From JANXQG01 sp037147235 (GTDB taxonomy: Bacteria > Planctomycetota > Planctomycetia > Pirellulales > Thermoguttaceae): a stretch of 40,670 bases of DNA. The DNA is taken from positions 1 to 40,670 of the forward strand of contig JBAWVO010000022.1 in assembly GCA_037147235.1 (NCBI GenBank), written 5' to 3'. The notes beneath the pieces are model-generated. The model did not search any database. It was not told where the DNA came from and saw nothing but the letters and a program-made list of their open reading frames with translations. Of this stretch, positions 8,325 through 15,828 are shown one piece after another; within the stretch, counting starts at the first letter, position 1, and the number at the start of each line of letters is the position of its first letter. A program made the position numbers and the translations under genes.

Positions 8325-8549
8325 TTGCTTACCGAAAATGAAATTCAGCGGACGTGGAGAACCCTTTTTCGTGATCAAGAGATCAACGAAGAAACCTTTA
8401 CCAGGGCGGAGGGCCTCCTGGAAGAACTCCGGCCCGAGAGCCCGTTGCGGCATCGATTGGACGGAGAGTTGAGCGAGCTTCGGAAGATGCAGAACAAGAA
8501 ACAGGCACCACCGAAACCCGCTAAGAAGCAGGCGGCCCGCGGCAAGTAG
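8325..8549 (+). CDS. small conserved-looking basic protein downstream of the acyl-AMP ligase fusion
   Basis: A 74-residue protein starting at TTG 8325 with GAGGT six bases upstream. The SD overlaps the end of the preceding gene, whose stop is at 8318-8320, so translation is probably coupled. The first 55 residues (TENEIQRTWRTLF..ETFTRAEGLLEELRPESPLRHRL) are predicted helical. The tail is rich in Lys, Pro and Ala (KKQAPPKPAKKQAARGK). I do not recognise the family. Its position suggests an accessory role for the lipid-type synthase, but that is inference only. Confidence 0.6.
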   Translation: MLTENEIQRTWRTLFRDQEINEETFTRAEGLLEELRPESPLRHRLDGELSELRKMQNKKQAPPKPAKKQAARGK

Positions 8550-8617
8550 TTGCCAGCGAACCGCTTGGTGCAACATCCGAAGCTTTTCGGCTCTTCTGGT
8601 TTTAGGTGCAGAAGAGT

Positions 8618-8697
8618 AGGGTGGAACGAGTGAAACGAGCCCCACCCAAAGCGGACCGCAGCAGAATTGGTGGGGCTCGCTGCGCTCTCCCCACCCT
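8618..8697. repeat. imperfect inverted repeat with about 30-bp arms (AGGGTGG...GAGCCCCACC)
   Basis: The left arm 8618-8647 and right arm 8668-8697 pair at roughly 22 of 30 positions. Related partial copies lie at 15791-15825 and 38572-38601. The gap 8550-8853 contains no gene; it holds this element and the next one. Confidence 0.65.
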
Positions 8698-8748
8698 GCA
8701 ATTATTCGCATCACACACCCAGAGAAGAGCCAATAACATCCAAGAGGA

Positions 8749-8823
8749 TTCACCGCAAAAGAGCGCAGAGAACGCAAAGAATAGAATCTTTCTTTTGCGC
8801 CTTTTGTGTTCTCTCGCGGTGAA
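8749..8823. repeat. inverted repeat 'TTCACCGCAAAAG...CGCGGTGAA'
   Basis: Arms 8749-8782 and 8791-8823 form a long imperfect hairpin (TTCACCGC at one end, GCGGTGAA at the other, AACGCAAAG-like cores). It is of the dispersed palindrome class and lies between two convergent genes, where it could also serve as a terminator. Confidence 0.65.
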
Positions 8824-8853
8824 TGCTAATAAAATCTTTCGACAGAAATCCGT

Positions 8854-10554
8854 TCAGTTTGACGGCACGTAGCGCTCGTACTGGTAGGTCAGTATCTTCT
8901 TCTCGCCCGGCTCCAGCTTCAATCGCCAGCTTACCGTGCCCTCCCGTTCCAGGAGCCGCAGTTTCGTGGAATCGGTCGCGAGCGAACCGCCTTGGTCGGC
9001 CGTGAGCGGCTTGCCAGGAATCGGATTGGTAATGACGACCTCAACGGTGCGCTTTTCGTAGTTGTGCAGCTTCAGCGTGCCTTCCAGGGTAACCAGATCG
9101 AAGTAGACGTTGATCGAGGGCGAATGGGCCTTCAGCTTGCGATCCACTTCCCGCTCGCCCTTGCTGTTGGCAATGTTGATGGCGGCGGTTACCGGCAGTT
9201 CTCCACGGCTTCCCTTGGGCGTGTACTTCAGCAGGTCTTCGCTCAGCGGCCGATCCTCGCTCAAGGCCAGGCAGGGTCCGGTGGTCCATGCGCTGTCCGT
9301 CTGGTTGCTCAGAACCAGCGAGTGCTCCATCGGGTCGGGGGGCGACCAGCGGTAGATGTGCGAGTAGCGGATTTTCTTGACAAAGAGCGTGATGATCGCC
9401 TTTTCGCGACAGCGGAGGGTCAAGTCCTTCTTTGTGTAGACAGTATAGTCGGTAGCGGCTGCACCTTCCATTTGCGGCAGGTTTCCCAAGGCTTTGCCCA
9501 GGTCGCCGCCGCGGCCCTCCACCGGACGCTCGACGACGCCAGGCTGATCGAACTGGGGTGCCACATTCTGGACGATTGCGGCCCGGTTCATCATCTGCGA
9601 GGTCACCTGCGAAGGCACGCTGACGGCTGCGCCGATCGTGCGAATCACTTGACCTATGGCGATGGGGGCTAGGTACTGGGTGTGAACAAAATGGGGCACG
9701 CCTACGACCAAGTGAACATCCGTGTGGATCAGATCCTCCGCTTCGTTGACCAGTGTGCCGCGAAGCGTCAATTCGGCCGTTTCGTCATCCACGACTTTCA
9801 AGGTGTATTCGGGAATCCATGTGATCCCCTGCCGCAAATAGGCCATGCCGAGAGTAGCGGAGGCCGGTTGCTTTTCGACCTCGCTGGCAAGATGGACTCG
9901 CAACGGAAGTTCCAGCACCTGTAATTTTGTGACGCCCTCGGTCGGTACGGCAAAACTGTTGGTTTCGGTTTCCAAGACGACAAACTCAGGGCTAACCGAG
10001 ACGAGCTTTCCGCTGGCGGTGCGTTTTTGGCCCTTGTGAGTGTAGTCCAATTGCACTTTGAGGTTCTTGCTGGATTCCAGCCTTGCTCGCTTGCTCGCCG
10101 CGTCCTTGGGGGCGTCGCGGCCGTCAAACTCAACCAGTTCGCCCGGTCCGGAACCGACCACATCCACGGTTTCCTTCTCATTGCGTGCGTAGATTGCCAG
10201 CGTTCCGAAGGCTGCGGGCGGAATCTGTTCGGCCACGCACCAGCCATCGCGAAGTTTCACTTCTCCCTCGCGCATGAAGAACCCAAGTCCGTTCTTGAAT
10301 ACCGCTACCGAGCGGGTTCGTGGCTTCCAGAGATATGGGTTTTCGTCATCGGCCGTATCGGGCACGGACTTGATTGCCTCGGCCTTCAACACGGGTCCGC
10401 GTGCGGATGGGGGCTTAGCCGACGAAACGGTTGTCTCGTCAGCGAAGGCACCCGCCCGGGATCCCCAGACGGCAAGAGCGACAACCGCGCTCACGACTGC
10501 CAACCAACGTGTGTGTCTCCAATAATACGCCCCTGGATTCCTTAACACGGCCAT
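8854..10554 (-). CDS. exported DUF4139-type protein
   Basis: A 566-residue protein. An N-terminal hydrophobic segment (about residues 16-34, TRWLAVVSAVVALAVWGSRAGAFA) looks like a signal peptide or anchor. The remainder has the features of DUF4139/mucoidy-inhibitor-like proteins: VFKNGLGFFMREGEV near residue 84, then a beta-rich region with WIPEYTLKVVDDETAELTLRGTLVNEAEDL, and a C-terminus ending EPGEKKILTYQYERYV. The biochemical function of the family is not known to me. The ATG at 10554 has GAGGAG nine bases upstream; a GTG at 10563 is too close to that SD to be preferred. A TATAAT at 10649-10644 on this strand may be its -10 box. The gene is monocistronic as far as I can see. Confidence 0.75.
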   Translation of the reverse strand: MAVLRNPGAYYWRHTRWLAVVSAVVALAVWGSRAGAFADETTVSSAKPPSARGPVLKAEAIKSVPDTADDENPYLWKPRTRSVAVFKNGLGFFMREGEVKLRDGWCVAEQIPPAAFGTLAIYARNEKETVDVVGSGPGELVEFDGRDAPKDAASKRARLESSKNLKVQLDYTHKGQKRTASGKLVSVSPEFVVLETETNSFAVPTEGVTKLQVLELPLRVHLASEVEKQPASATLGMAYLRQGITWIPEYTLKVVDDETAELTLRGTLVNEAEDLIHTDVHLVVGVPHFVHTQYLAPIAIGQVIRTIGAAVSVPSQVTSQMMNRAAIVQNVAPQFDQPGVVERPVEGRGGDLGKALGNLPQMEGAAATDYTVYTKKDLTLRCREKAIITLFVKKIRYSHIYRWSPPDPMEHSLVLSNQTDSAWTTGPCLALSEDRPLSEDLLKYTPKGSRGELPVTAAINIANSKGEREVDRKLKAHSPSINVYFDLVTLEGTLKLHNYEKRTVEVVITNPIPGKPLTADQGGSLATDSTKLRLLEREGTVSWRLKLEPGEKKILTYQYERYVPSN

Positions 10555-10643
10555 GATTATCACTCCTCAGTTTGTGGATTTACCTTGAAACCTACCACCG
10601 CAGCTTAGCGACACAGCTCAAACAGCGCGGGCCAAGTACCATT

Positions 10644-10649
10644 ATTATA
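10644..10649 (-). promoter_or_regulatory. possible -10 box for the DUF4139 gene
   Basis: A TATAAT hexamer on the minus strand, about 90 bases upstream of the gene start. Only a weak -35 (GTTAAA, 16 bases away) accompanies it. Confidence 0.3.
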
Positions 10650-10769
10650 GTTCAAAGGAAAGTTCTTTAACCATTTGACGATGCTGCGAGAGAATTAGTT
10701 CCAAACCGACCACGTTTTTTTCTGGTGAAATAGGGGGGCTTGATCGAAAACCCTGCGAACGGGCCGAAT

Positions 10770-10788
10770 CGCCACCCTGGGGGTGGCG
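10770..10788 (-). terminator. hairpin downstream of the antitoxin gene
   Basis: CGCCACC and GGTGGCG flank a five-base loop, 51 bases after the stop of the minus-strand antitoxin gene. No clear U-tract follows, so the terminator call is tentative. Confidence 0.35.
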
Positions 10789-10838
10789 GTTTGACTGGAA
10801 GTCGCTTTCCGGTAAATGACTGAATCAACCTTTTTCTT

Positions 10839-11120
10839 TTACCGCAAGGCGAACTCGATCCGTTTGCCCAGCAGATTCGCGACTTTCGCTATCGTGTTGA
10901 GCGTGATGGAAGTGTTTTCGGGATCGAGTAGACGATCCACTCCCGTCCGGCTCGTTTTCAACTGCTTGGCGATTTCCGCTTTGCTGATGTTGCGTTCGAT
11001 CATCGCCTTCTCAAGCTCATGAGCGATCTTGAACTTGATTGCCGCAGCCCGGCACTCTTCCAGAATGCCATCCTCTGCCAGGAAATCCTCGAATGCAGAC
11101 CCCAAATACTTTCGCTTCAT
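10839..11120 (-). CDS. XRE-family antitoxin-like transcriptional regulator
   Basis: A 93-residue protein with a helix-turn-helix at about residues 46-75 (ISKAEIAKQLKTSRTGVDRLLD) followed by ITLNTIAKVANLLGKRIEF. This is the arrangement seen in HigA-like antitoxins of Gp49/RelE-type pairs. The ATG at 11120 has AGGTGG five bases upstream; a GTG at 11129 is too close to that SD. The gene lies directly downstream of the toxin-like gene, whose stop is nine bases before the start, so the order is toxin then antitoxin as in higBA. The antitoxin would be expected to bind the toxin and repress the operon. Confidence 0.8.
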   Translation of the reverse strand: MKRKYLGSAFEDFLAEDGILEECRAAAIKFKIAHELEKAMIERNISKAEIAKQLKTSRTGVDRLLDPENTSITLNTIAKVANLLGKRIEFALR

Positions 11121-11129
11121 ATTGCCCAC

Positions 11130-11411
11130 CTAACTCAGTTGGTTCATCCGTTTAACTGCCAGATCGAGCTCGCGCTTGGGCGTCTTTGCGGTCTTCTTGA
11201 TGAAGCTGTGCAACAACACCATTGTTGGACCCTCCACGCAAAAGATCACCCTCGCAATTCGGTCCCCTAATCGTGACCTCACTTCCCAAAGGCCCTCGTT
11301 CAGGTTTCCCACCAACGGCTTGCCTATCGGCCAGCAGTATTGCACCTTCAGCACATCGTCGCCGATGATTTTCCGCTCCGCTTTTGCCAGCATCAGCAGC
11401 CACTCCCGCAC
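11130..11411 (-). pseudogene. Gp49/HigB-like toxin, start missing or GTG-initiated short form
   Basis: The 93 codons from GTG 11411 encode a Gp49-like (phage-derived HigB/RelE-superfamily) toxin body: PIGKPLVGNLNEGLWEVRSRLGDRIARVIFCVEG..MVLLHSFIKKTAKTP. Family members normally begin about 15 residues earlier with a beta-strand of the type 'LDAVFFKTDQGNEPVREW'. That segment is present and in frame upstream (codons back to a TGA at 11519-11517), but those 35 codons contain no ATG, GTG or TTG. The gene has therefore either lost its start and is a remnant, or starts at the internal GTG and lacks the first strand. The antitoxin next to it looks intact. Wild-type members cleave mRNA at the ribosome. 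Confidence 0.6.
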
Positions 11412-11936
11412 CGGCTCGTTGCCCTGATCCGTCTTGAAGAATACGGCATCGAGCTGTGCCGCAAAGCAGGGATCCGAGGTTGATGCTTGGAACGCCGTCC
11501 TGACTGTATGCGATGCTCATCGCGGCGCGCCGTAGGCAGGCCATCGCAAGGCAGAACATCGTGACGACTGCAAGGAAGCCCTGAAAGCGGAGCCGTTTCT
11601 TTGTGAGTCTTGTCATTTGTAGCAGCCCGGACGTTCGCTCGCCCAGTGGGGCTCCAAACCTCGCATTGTCCGCCGGGAGGGCCCCGGGTCCGAACCCGAA
11701 TTCGTTCCTGTGGGCGCGTAAACCCTTTCACAGTGCTTCGTTATACTACACAGATAGGGGGGGGTCAAGATCAACCTCACTCCCGCTGGTTCCTGCCTCT
11801 ACACGAAACCAAGCGAAGCGGGCCAGACTGGGAGGTAGCGTCGGCTGTCGGGAGTTCCCCTTGGACTTTGGGGCCTCGGTTCGTACAATTCGGAGTTCCT
11901 AAAGCTACCGGTTATTTTCAATCCGCTCCCCGCCCC
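11412..11936. other. gene-free stretch between toxin remnant and lipA
   Basis: This holds the start-less 5' codons of the toxin (11412-11516, minus strand) and a TATACT -10-like hexamer at about 11742 in plus orientation that could serve lipA, without a clear -35. No other gene, RNA or repeat is evident to me. Confidence 0.4.
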
Positions 11937-12797
11937 ATGCCCGAATCGACCCCGCTGCCCCGCTGGCTGAAACGCAACGTGCCCAAGGGGAACGCCAATC
12001 ACTTTACGGCCCGGCTGGTTGATGAACTGAGGCTGGAAACCGTCTGCGATCATGCGAAATGCCCCAATCGCATGGAATGTTACGCCCAGAAGACGGCCAC
12101 GTTCATGATTCTAGGCGACACATGCACCCGGGCCTGCCGCTTCTGCAGCGTGGCGACGGGCCGGCCGAAGCCGCTGGATGCCGACGAGCCGCGCCGCGTG
12201 GCCGAGGCCGTGGTCCGCTTGGGCTTGAAGCATGTTGTGGTGACCTGCGTCACTCGCGACGACCTGCCCGATGGCGGTTCTGAGCATTATGTGAAAACCA
12301 TCGAAGCCATCCGTGCTGTGGCCGACGCGGTGGTTGAGGTACTGCCTTCGGACTTCGACGGCAATCTGGCCGCACTCGATCGGGTCATCGAGGCCGCCCC
12401 GGAGGTTTACAATCACAACGCGGAAACGGTGCCGCGACTCTATCGTTCAATTCGTGGCCCACACTCGAAATATCCCTGGACCCTGGCCATGTTCCGCCGC
12501 ATTGCCCAACGGAACCCGGCCATCAAGATCAAATCGGGCCTGATGCTGGGGATCGGTGAGACGCACGAAGAACTGCTCGATACGCTGGCCGACCTGCACG
12601 ACGCCGGTGTCCGCTTGCTCGCGCTCGGCCAGTACTTGCGGCCGTCGCTGAAGCAGATGGCGGTGATCCGCTACCTGCCGGTTGAGGAGTTCGAGCAGTT
12701 GGGAAAAATAGCCCAACAGATAGGTTTCACGCAAGTCGCCAGCGGGCCATTCGTGCGATCGAGCTATCACGCACGGGATATGGCGGAGATCAGGTAG
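11937..12797 (+). CDS. lipA: lipoyl synthase
   Basis: A 286-residue radical-SAM enzyme that inserts two sulfurs into octanoyl groups on lipoyl domains. Both clusters are visible. The auxiliary-cluster cysteines are C37, C42 and C48 (CDHAKCPNRMEC), the radical-SAM cysteines are C63, C67 and C70 (CTRACRFC), and the C-terminal RSSYHA supplies the serine ligand. Other family landmarks are VTRDDLPDGG, HNAETVPRLY and KSGLMLGIGE. The ATG at 11937 gives the usual LipA N-terminus (LPRWLKR); the open frame upstream to 11610 is not conserved-looking. Neither lipB nor a lipoylated-complex gene is adjacent. Confidence 0.96.
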   Translation: MPESTPLPRWLKRNVPKGNANHFTARLVDELRLETVCDHAKCPNRMECYAQKTATFMILGDTCTRACRFCSVATGRPKPLDADEPRRVAEAVVRLGLKHVVVTCVTRDDLPDGGSEHYVKTIEAIRAVADAVVEVLPSDFDGNLAALDRVIEAAPEVYNHNAETVPRLYRSIRGPHSKYPWTLAMFRRIAQRNPAIKIKSGLMLGIGETHEELLDTLADLHDAGVRLLALGQYLRPSLKQMAVIRYLPVEEFEQLGKIAQQIGFTQVASGPFVRSSYHARDMAEIR

Positions 12798-12879
12798 GTT
12801 GGCGTGCTTATCCAGCGGCTGGCCGATAAATATGAGTACCCCCCATTCGCGTCACTTGCAAAAGCGGAGTAATAGCTTA

Positions 12880-12990
12880 TTTTAGAGTGCGGTGGCTTGC
12901 CACCGCTTTCCAATACGGCAGACTATATGCCAGACAACTCGGTTTTTCCTCGCGTTTTGAAAAGCAGTGGCGAGCCACCGCACTCCAAAA
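12880..12990. repeat. 111-bp MITE-like element with 30-bp terminal inverted repeats
   Basis: Arms 12880-12909 (TTTTAGAGTGCGGTGGC...) and 12961-12990 pair at about 27 of 30 positions, and each arm itself contains a GGTGGC/GCCACC palindrome. It sits immediately upstream of the methyltransferase ATG with only seven bases between, so it must form part of that gene's 5' leader. No transposase is present. Confidence 0.65.
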
Positions 12991-12997
12991 ATCAAAT

Positions 12998-13870
12998 ATG
13001 TTCACACCCAACAATGTCTACGAAGGTAGTTGCATCGAGGGGCTTCAAAAAGTGGCCCCGGGCAGCGTCGATCTGGTTTTCGCCGATCCGCCGTTCAATA
13101 TCGGATACAAGTATGACGTCTACCACGACGCGCGTGAGGCGGATGAGTATCTCGACTGGACGGAGAAATGGATCGGCGGCGTCAAGTGGGTACTCAAACC
13201 CAACGGCACGTTCTGGCTGGCGATCGGCGACGAATATGCGGCCGAGTTGAAATTGATCGCCCAGAAAAAATTCGGCTTCGTCTGCCGTAGTTGGGTGATC
13301 TGGTACTACACGTTCGGCGTGAATTGTGTCCGTGGATTCAGCCGCTCGCACACGCATCTCTTTCATTTCGTCCGCGACCCGACGGATTTCACCTTCAACG
13401 CCGACGATCCGGCCGTGCGAGTGCCCTCGGCGCGGCAGTTGGTCTATAACGATGCACGGGCGAACCCCAAGGGCCGGTTGCCGGATAATACCTGGATTCT
13501 GCGGCCACAAGACCTTCCCAGTGGCTTTCAACCCGATCACGACACCTGGCATTTTCCTCGCGTCGCCGGCACGTTCAAGGAGCGCGAAGGGTTCCATGGT
13601 TGCCAGATGCCGGAGCAGTTGCTGGGCCGGATTATCCGTTGCTGTTCCAATCCGACGAACATCGTGCTCGATCCCTTCGGCGGTAGTGGCACGACGTTCA
13701 GCGTGGCAAAAAAGCTGGGGCGGCGGTGGCTCGGATTCGAGCTATCCAAAGACTACGTCGAGCGGATTCAAGCCCGTTTGAAGCAGACCTCGGAGGGCGA
13801 TCCACTGGATGGCGCGGCCGACCCGGCGACCAGTGCCCCCGCAACCGCCGGGCGTCGACGTCGGCCATGA
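12998..13870 (+). CDS. orphan site-specific DNA methyltransferase (beta-class, DPPF)
   Basis: A 290-residue amino-methyltransferase with the catalytic motif DPPF (30-33) before the SAM-binding motif DPFGGSGTT (225-233). This order defines the beta class, which makes N6-methyladenine or N4-methylcytosine. Between them lies a recognition region with WVIWYYTFGVN and SHTHLFHFVRDP. No restriction endonuclease or specificity gene is nearby, so it is an orphan that may act in regulation or host modification. The ATG lacks a clear SD and lies just downstream of a palindromic element; the open frame reaches back to 12887, but those codons are repeat sequence. The C-terminus ends in an Ala/Pro/Arg-rich tail. 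The target sequence cannot be deduced here. Confidence 0.85.
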   Translation: MFTPNNVYEGSCIEGLQKVAPGSVDLVFADPPFNIGYKYDVYHDAREADEYLDWTEKWIGGVKWVLKPNGTFWLAIGDEYAAELKLIAQKKFGFVCRSWVIWYYTFGVNCVRGFSRSHTHLFHFVRDPTDFTFNADDPAVRVPSARQLVYNDARANPKGRLPDNTWILRPQDLPSGFQPDHDTWHFPRVAGTFKEREGFHGCQMPEQLLGRIIRCCSNPTNIVLDPFGGSGTTFSVAKKLGRRWLGFELSKDYVERIQARLKQTSEGDPLDGAADPATSAPATAGRRRRP

Positions 13871-13932
13871 GCGGCTGTTGGTAAGCGTTCCGATCTTCCA
13901 CGGCATCGAACGAAGGTCTATAATTCGTCTCG

Positions 13933-14955
13933 ATGTCTATTCTGGAAAAATCCCCGCGCATTCTCCTGGTTCGCCTCAGTGCCATCGGCGACGTGATCCA
14001 CGCCATGCCTGTCGCCTGCGCGCTGCGGGAGCATTTTCCCGATGCTTTCCTAGCTTGGGTCGTCGAGCAACGCGCGGGCGAGCTGATCGAAGGGCACCCG
14101 GCGATCGACCAGCGGATCGTGCTGCCGCGCGGTTGGCTTCGTTCGCCTGCCCGTGTGTGGCGATTGCGAAAGTTTTTGAAAAACTTGGCTTTCGAAACGG
14201 CAATTGATGTCCAGGGGCTAACCAAATCGGCGGTCGTTGCTTGGCTCTCGGGGGCGAAGCGGCGGATCGGCATGGGCGGACGCTGGGGCCGCGAGATCAG
14301 CCGCTGGCTGAATAATGAACTCATCGATACCGACGGCTTGCATGCCATCGAGCGTGGGCTGAAACTGCTCGAACCGCTGGGCATCCAGCCGCCCGCCGTG
14401 CATTTTGAGGTGCCCGTCGCCGCGGCGGATCAGATTGCAGCAGGGGAGATTATCCATGGCCTGGGGCTGGACGACGGTTTTGTTCTGGTCGCATCGGGGG
14501 CCGGCTGGCCGTCGAAGCTTTGGCCGGTCGATCGCTACGCCGCCGTGGCCGCATCCATGGGACATCGCTGGAACCTCCCCACGCTGCTGATCTGGGGAAA
14601 CGACGCCGAGCGTACTCGGGCGGAACAAATCATCGCCGCCGCCGAGGGTTATGCTCGATTATGCCCGAAGATCACGCTCTTGCAGTTGGCTGCGATTGCA
14701 CGCCGGGCCCGCTTTGCGATCGGCTCCGACACCGGGCCACTGCACCTGGCCGCAGCCGCCGGCGCGCCCTGCATCGGCCTCTACGGTCCCTGGCCGGCCG
14801 ACAAGCATGGTCCTTATGGCCCACAGCACATCAACCTGCAAAAGATGTGCATGGAAGGCACAACCTACCAGCGACGACATGCACCCTCCCTATATATGGA
14901 ATCCATCGACGTGGGGTTGGTATTTGAGGCGTGCGATCGTATGATGTCAAGGTGA
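13933..14955 (+). CDS. glycosyltransferase family 9 (heptosyltransferase-like)
   Basis: A 340-residue GT-B enzyme resembling ADP-heptose:LPS heptosyltransferases. The N-terminal motif RILLVRLSAIGDVIHAMPVA and the C-terminal donor-binding signatures GAGWPSKLWPVDRYAAVA and GSDTGPLHLAAAAGAPCIGLYGP are all present. Family members add heptose or related sugars to lipid A-core-type acceptors at the inner membrane. In a planctomycete this suggests an LPS-like outer-membrane glycolipid, but donor and acceptor are unknown. The next gene starts four bases after the stop, with its SD overlapping, so the two are coupled. Confidence 0.88.
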   Translation: MSILEKSPRILLVRLSAIGDVIHAMPVACALREHFPDAFLAWVVEQRAGELIEGHPAIDQRIVLPRGWLRSPARVWRLRKFLKNLAFETAIDVQGLTKSAVVAWLSGAKRRIGMGGRWGREISRWLNNELIDTDGLHAIERGLKLLEPLGIQPPAVHFEVPVAAADQIAAGEIIHGLGLDDGFVLVASGAGWPSKLWPVDRYAAVAASMGHRWNLPTLLIWGNDAERTRAEQIIAAAEGYARLCPKITLLQLAAIARRARFAIGSDTGPLHLAAAAGAPCIGLYGPWPADKHGPYGPQHINLQKMCMEGTTYQRRHAPSLYMESIDVGLVFEACDRMMSR

Positions 14956-14959
14956 GCCT

Positions 14960-15775
14960 ATGTATCGTCGTATCCTTTCCATCGTCGTACTCCTGGTGCT
15001 TGCCGGGTTCATCTGGCTCGCCTCACGGCCGGAACCGACCGGACCGGCAGAGGGAACAACCCTCGACGGCCAGGTCGCGCGGACCAAGGATCCCCTGCGC
15101 GACTCCTTCCGTGTCGGCACGTTCAATATCCACGGCTGCACGGGCACCAATGGCCGTCGAGACATCGATCGCGTGGCCAAATGCCTGAAGGGCTTCGACT
15201 TCGTGGCTCTCAATGAAGTCCATGGGCCGCGGTTCTGGGAGAGCAATGACCAGGCTGCGTTGCTGGGCCGGCGACTGGGCGTGCCGTGGCTCTTTGCCCC
15301 GGCCACGCGCGATTGGCATCATATCGATTTCGGCAACGGCCTGCTGACGTCGCTACCGGTGGAGTCCTGGCAGCGGATCCCGCTCACGGCCAGCAACGGT
15401 CGCGGTTATCGCAACGCGGTACTCGTGCGATTGCGGCAGCACCGGCAGACCATCAGCCTACTCTTGACCCACATCGCCCGCAGTGACGACCTCACCCGCC
15501 GCCAGCAGCTTCGCCAAACCATCGACCTCTATCTCGCGCTCCCCGAGCCGGCGATCTTTCTCGGCGATCTCAACAGCGAGGCTGCCGAGCCAGAGATCGC
15601 TCGCCTGCTCGCCGCGCCGGGCGTGATCGATGCCGTGGGACAGAAGCTTGGCCCCCGCGCCCCGCCGCGAATCGATTTTGTCTTCGTCCGCGGCCTGCGG
15701 GTGCTGGATGCTGGTCTAAGTGATGACGGGGCTTCTGATCATCCCCTGGCCTGGGCGGAGGTGACGGCACCTTAA
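14960..15775 (+). CDS. membrane-anchored or exported endonuclease/exonuclease/phosphatase-family protein
   Basis: A 271-residue EEP-superfamily protein. An N-terminal hydrophobic helix (residues 4-21, RILSIVVLLVLAGFIWLA) anchors or exports it. The catalytic core shows FNIHG (metal/phosphate Asn), ALNEVHG (Glu), LLLTHIA (His), FLGDLNSE (Asp/Asn), IDFVFV and the terminal DHPLAWAE (catalytic Asp-His pair). The superfamily includes DNase I, AP endonucleases, sphingomyelinases and inositol phosphatases, so the substrate is open. Its coupling to a GT9 gene and its extracytoplasmic location argue for a phosphodiester or lipid target rather than DNA repair, but this is inference. AGGTGAG precedes the ATG. 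Confidence 0.85.
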   Translation: MYRRILSIVVLLVLAGFIWLASRPEPTGPAEGTTLDGQVARTKDPLRDSFRVGTFNIHGCTGTNGRRDIDRVAKCLKGFDFVALNEVHGPRFWESNDQAALLGRRLGVPWLFAPATRDWHHIDFGNGLLTSLPVESWQRIPLTASNGRGYRNAVLVRLRQHRQTISLLLTHIARSDDLTRRQQLRQTIDLYLALPEPAIFLGDLNSEAAEPEIARLLAAPGVIDAVGQKLGPRAPPRIDFVFVRGLRVLDAGLSDDGASDHPLAWAEVTAP

Positions 15776-15828
15776 AACCTGTTAGGAAAGGAATGGTGAG
15801 ACTCGCTGCGCTCAGCCTACCCTACTTG

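Noticed and set aside
11660..11720. tRNA-like 'GGGTCCGAACCCG' T-arm
   Set aside because: No matching acceptor, D- or anticodon arms can be folded around it.
12798..12872. In-frame continuation of lipA after its TAG (24 codons to the next stop)
   Set aside because: LipA is complete at RSSYHARDMAE; no sign of a readthrough or pyrrolysine context.
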